This document shows, in pieces, positions 63,764-64,000 of a stretch of 64,000 nucleotides of DNA. The notes under the pieces are model-generated. The model was given only the letters and a program-made list of their open reading frames with translations. It searched no databases and was not told the origin of the DNA. A program made the position numbers and the translations under genes. Within the stretch, counting starts at the first letter, position 1. Each line of letters starts with the position of its first letter. The DNA comes from RI-153 sp963752935 (GTDB lineage: Bacteria > Chloroflexota > Anaerolineae > Caldilineales > Caldilineaceae): contig CAVWAL010000005.1 of assembly GCA_963752935.1 (NCBI GenBank), forward strand, positions 591,946 through 655,945, read 5' to 3'.

Positions 63764-63858
63764 GTTTAGTAGGTCCAGCGGGCGCAAACAAGTCGGGTAA
63801 GGGGGTGGCGGTTGGAAACACAGGTAAAGCTGTGCGCTGGCCGCCTACCCTACTAAAC
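63764..63858. repeat. Inverted repeat with 10-bp ends
   Basis: GTTTAGTAGG (63764-63773) and CCTACTAAAC (63849-63858) enclose about 75 bases with further partial pairing (CCAGCGGGCGC near 63774 with GCGCTGGCCGCC near 63834). It is probably a dispersed palindromic element. Confidence 0.55.
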
Positions 63859-63958
63859 AACCCCCTGACAGTGGTGGTGAGTGCGCTTCCCGCGAACTGG
63901 CGCCAGGTACGCCAGTGGTCTGTTTGTAGATACTTCCTGTATGAGGCATCTAGGCAAG

Positions 63959-63986
63959 GGAAACCGGCACATCGTCGGTTTCCTTT
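63959..63986 (+). terminator. Weak intrinsic terminator
   Basis: GGAAACCG (63959-63966) and CGGTTTCC (63976-63983) form an 8-bp stem followed by TTT. It may end the transcript of the secreted-protein gene, although it lies over 230 bases after the stop. Confidence 0.5.
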
Positions 63987-64000
63987 GTATGTTAGTTGTC

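Overview
The window reads as part of a GC-rich genome of a filamentous or environmental bacterium, most consistent with the phylum Chloroflexota (Caldilineae/Anaerolineae-like). The reasons are very large secreted proteins built from Ig, SbsA-like, carboxypeptidase-regulatory and beta-helix modules, Thr/Pro-rich linkers, 'LYLPLV'-type terminal motifs, SH3b/glycosidase proteins, and a large AAA-TPR regulator. No rRNA, tRNA or CRISPR was seen, so the taxonomic statement is an inference.

Layout. 1-3.8 kb, minus strand: a truncated SH3b lipoprotein-like gene and a membrane-anchored SH3b/glycoside-hydrolase gene broken by one frameshift. 4.3-8.1 kb, plus strand: a membrane-anchored TPR-like protein, a Phd/RelE-type toxin-antitoxin pair with a near-consensus promoter and overlapping palindromic operator, a phosphosugar-isomerase-like protein, a promoter-to-terminator unit that looks like a small RNA, and a small SWIM zinc-finger protein. 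8.2-11.6 kb, minus strand: a compact sugar/polyol operon (Fsr-like MFS permease, zinc alcohol/sorbitol dehydrogenase, DUF4432 mutarotase-like protein). 11.9-16.1 kb: a 1397-residue secreted beta-helix/DUF11 protein. 16.1-25.3 kb: an accessory scrapyard. It holds a trypsin remnant, a decayed type I restriction-modification locus (hsdM intact, hsdS and hsdR damaged) with a REP-associated tyrosine transposase between hsdS and hsdM, several REP-like palindromes, a 35-bp tandem array, a broken UPF0175/DUF3368 antitoxin-toxin pair and other gene remnants. 25.3-27.5 kb, minus strand: a two-gene membrane-protein operon. 28.0-42.3 kb: a 4781-residue Rhs/YD-repeat protein with an unrecognised or cyclase-like C-terminal domain and no immunity gene. 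42.5-58.7 kb: a 5377-residue secreted multidomain protein. 59.2-64 kb: a frameshifted HTH-AAA-TPR regulator divergent from a glyoxalase-fold protein and a small secreted protein.

The strongest undescribed signal is regulatory. The three giant secreted-protein genes (starts at 11875, 27956 and 42530) each carry three copies of a CAAACGC heptamer spaced 11-12 bp apart. In all three the last copy ends exactly 9 bp before a TAnnnT hexamer at the -10 position. This geometry is that of SARP/AfsR-type activator sites and suggests that the three genes form one regulon for the cell surface or secretome. A second notable point is the contrast in gene integrity: reading frames of 14.3 and 16.1 kb are uninterrupted, while at least five other loci carry single-base disruptions. 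This argues that those disruptions are real gene decay rather than generally poor sequence.
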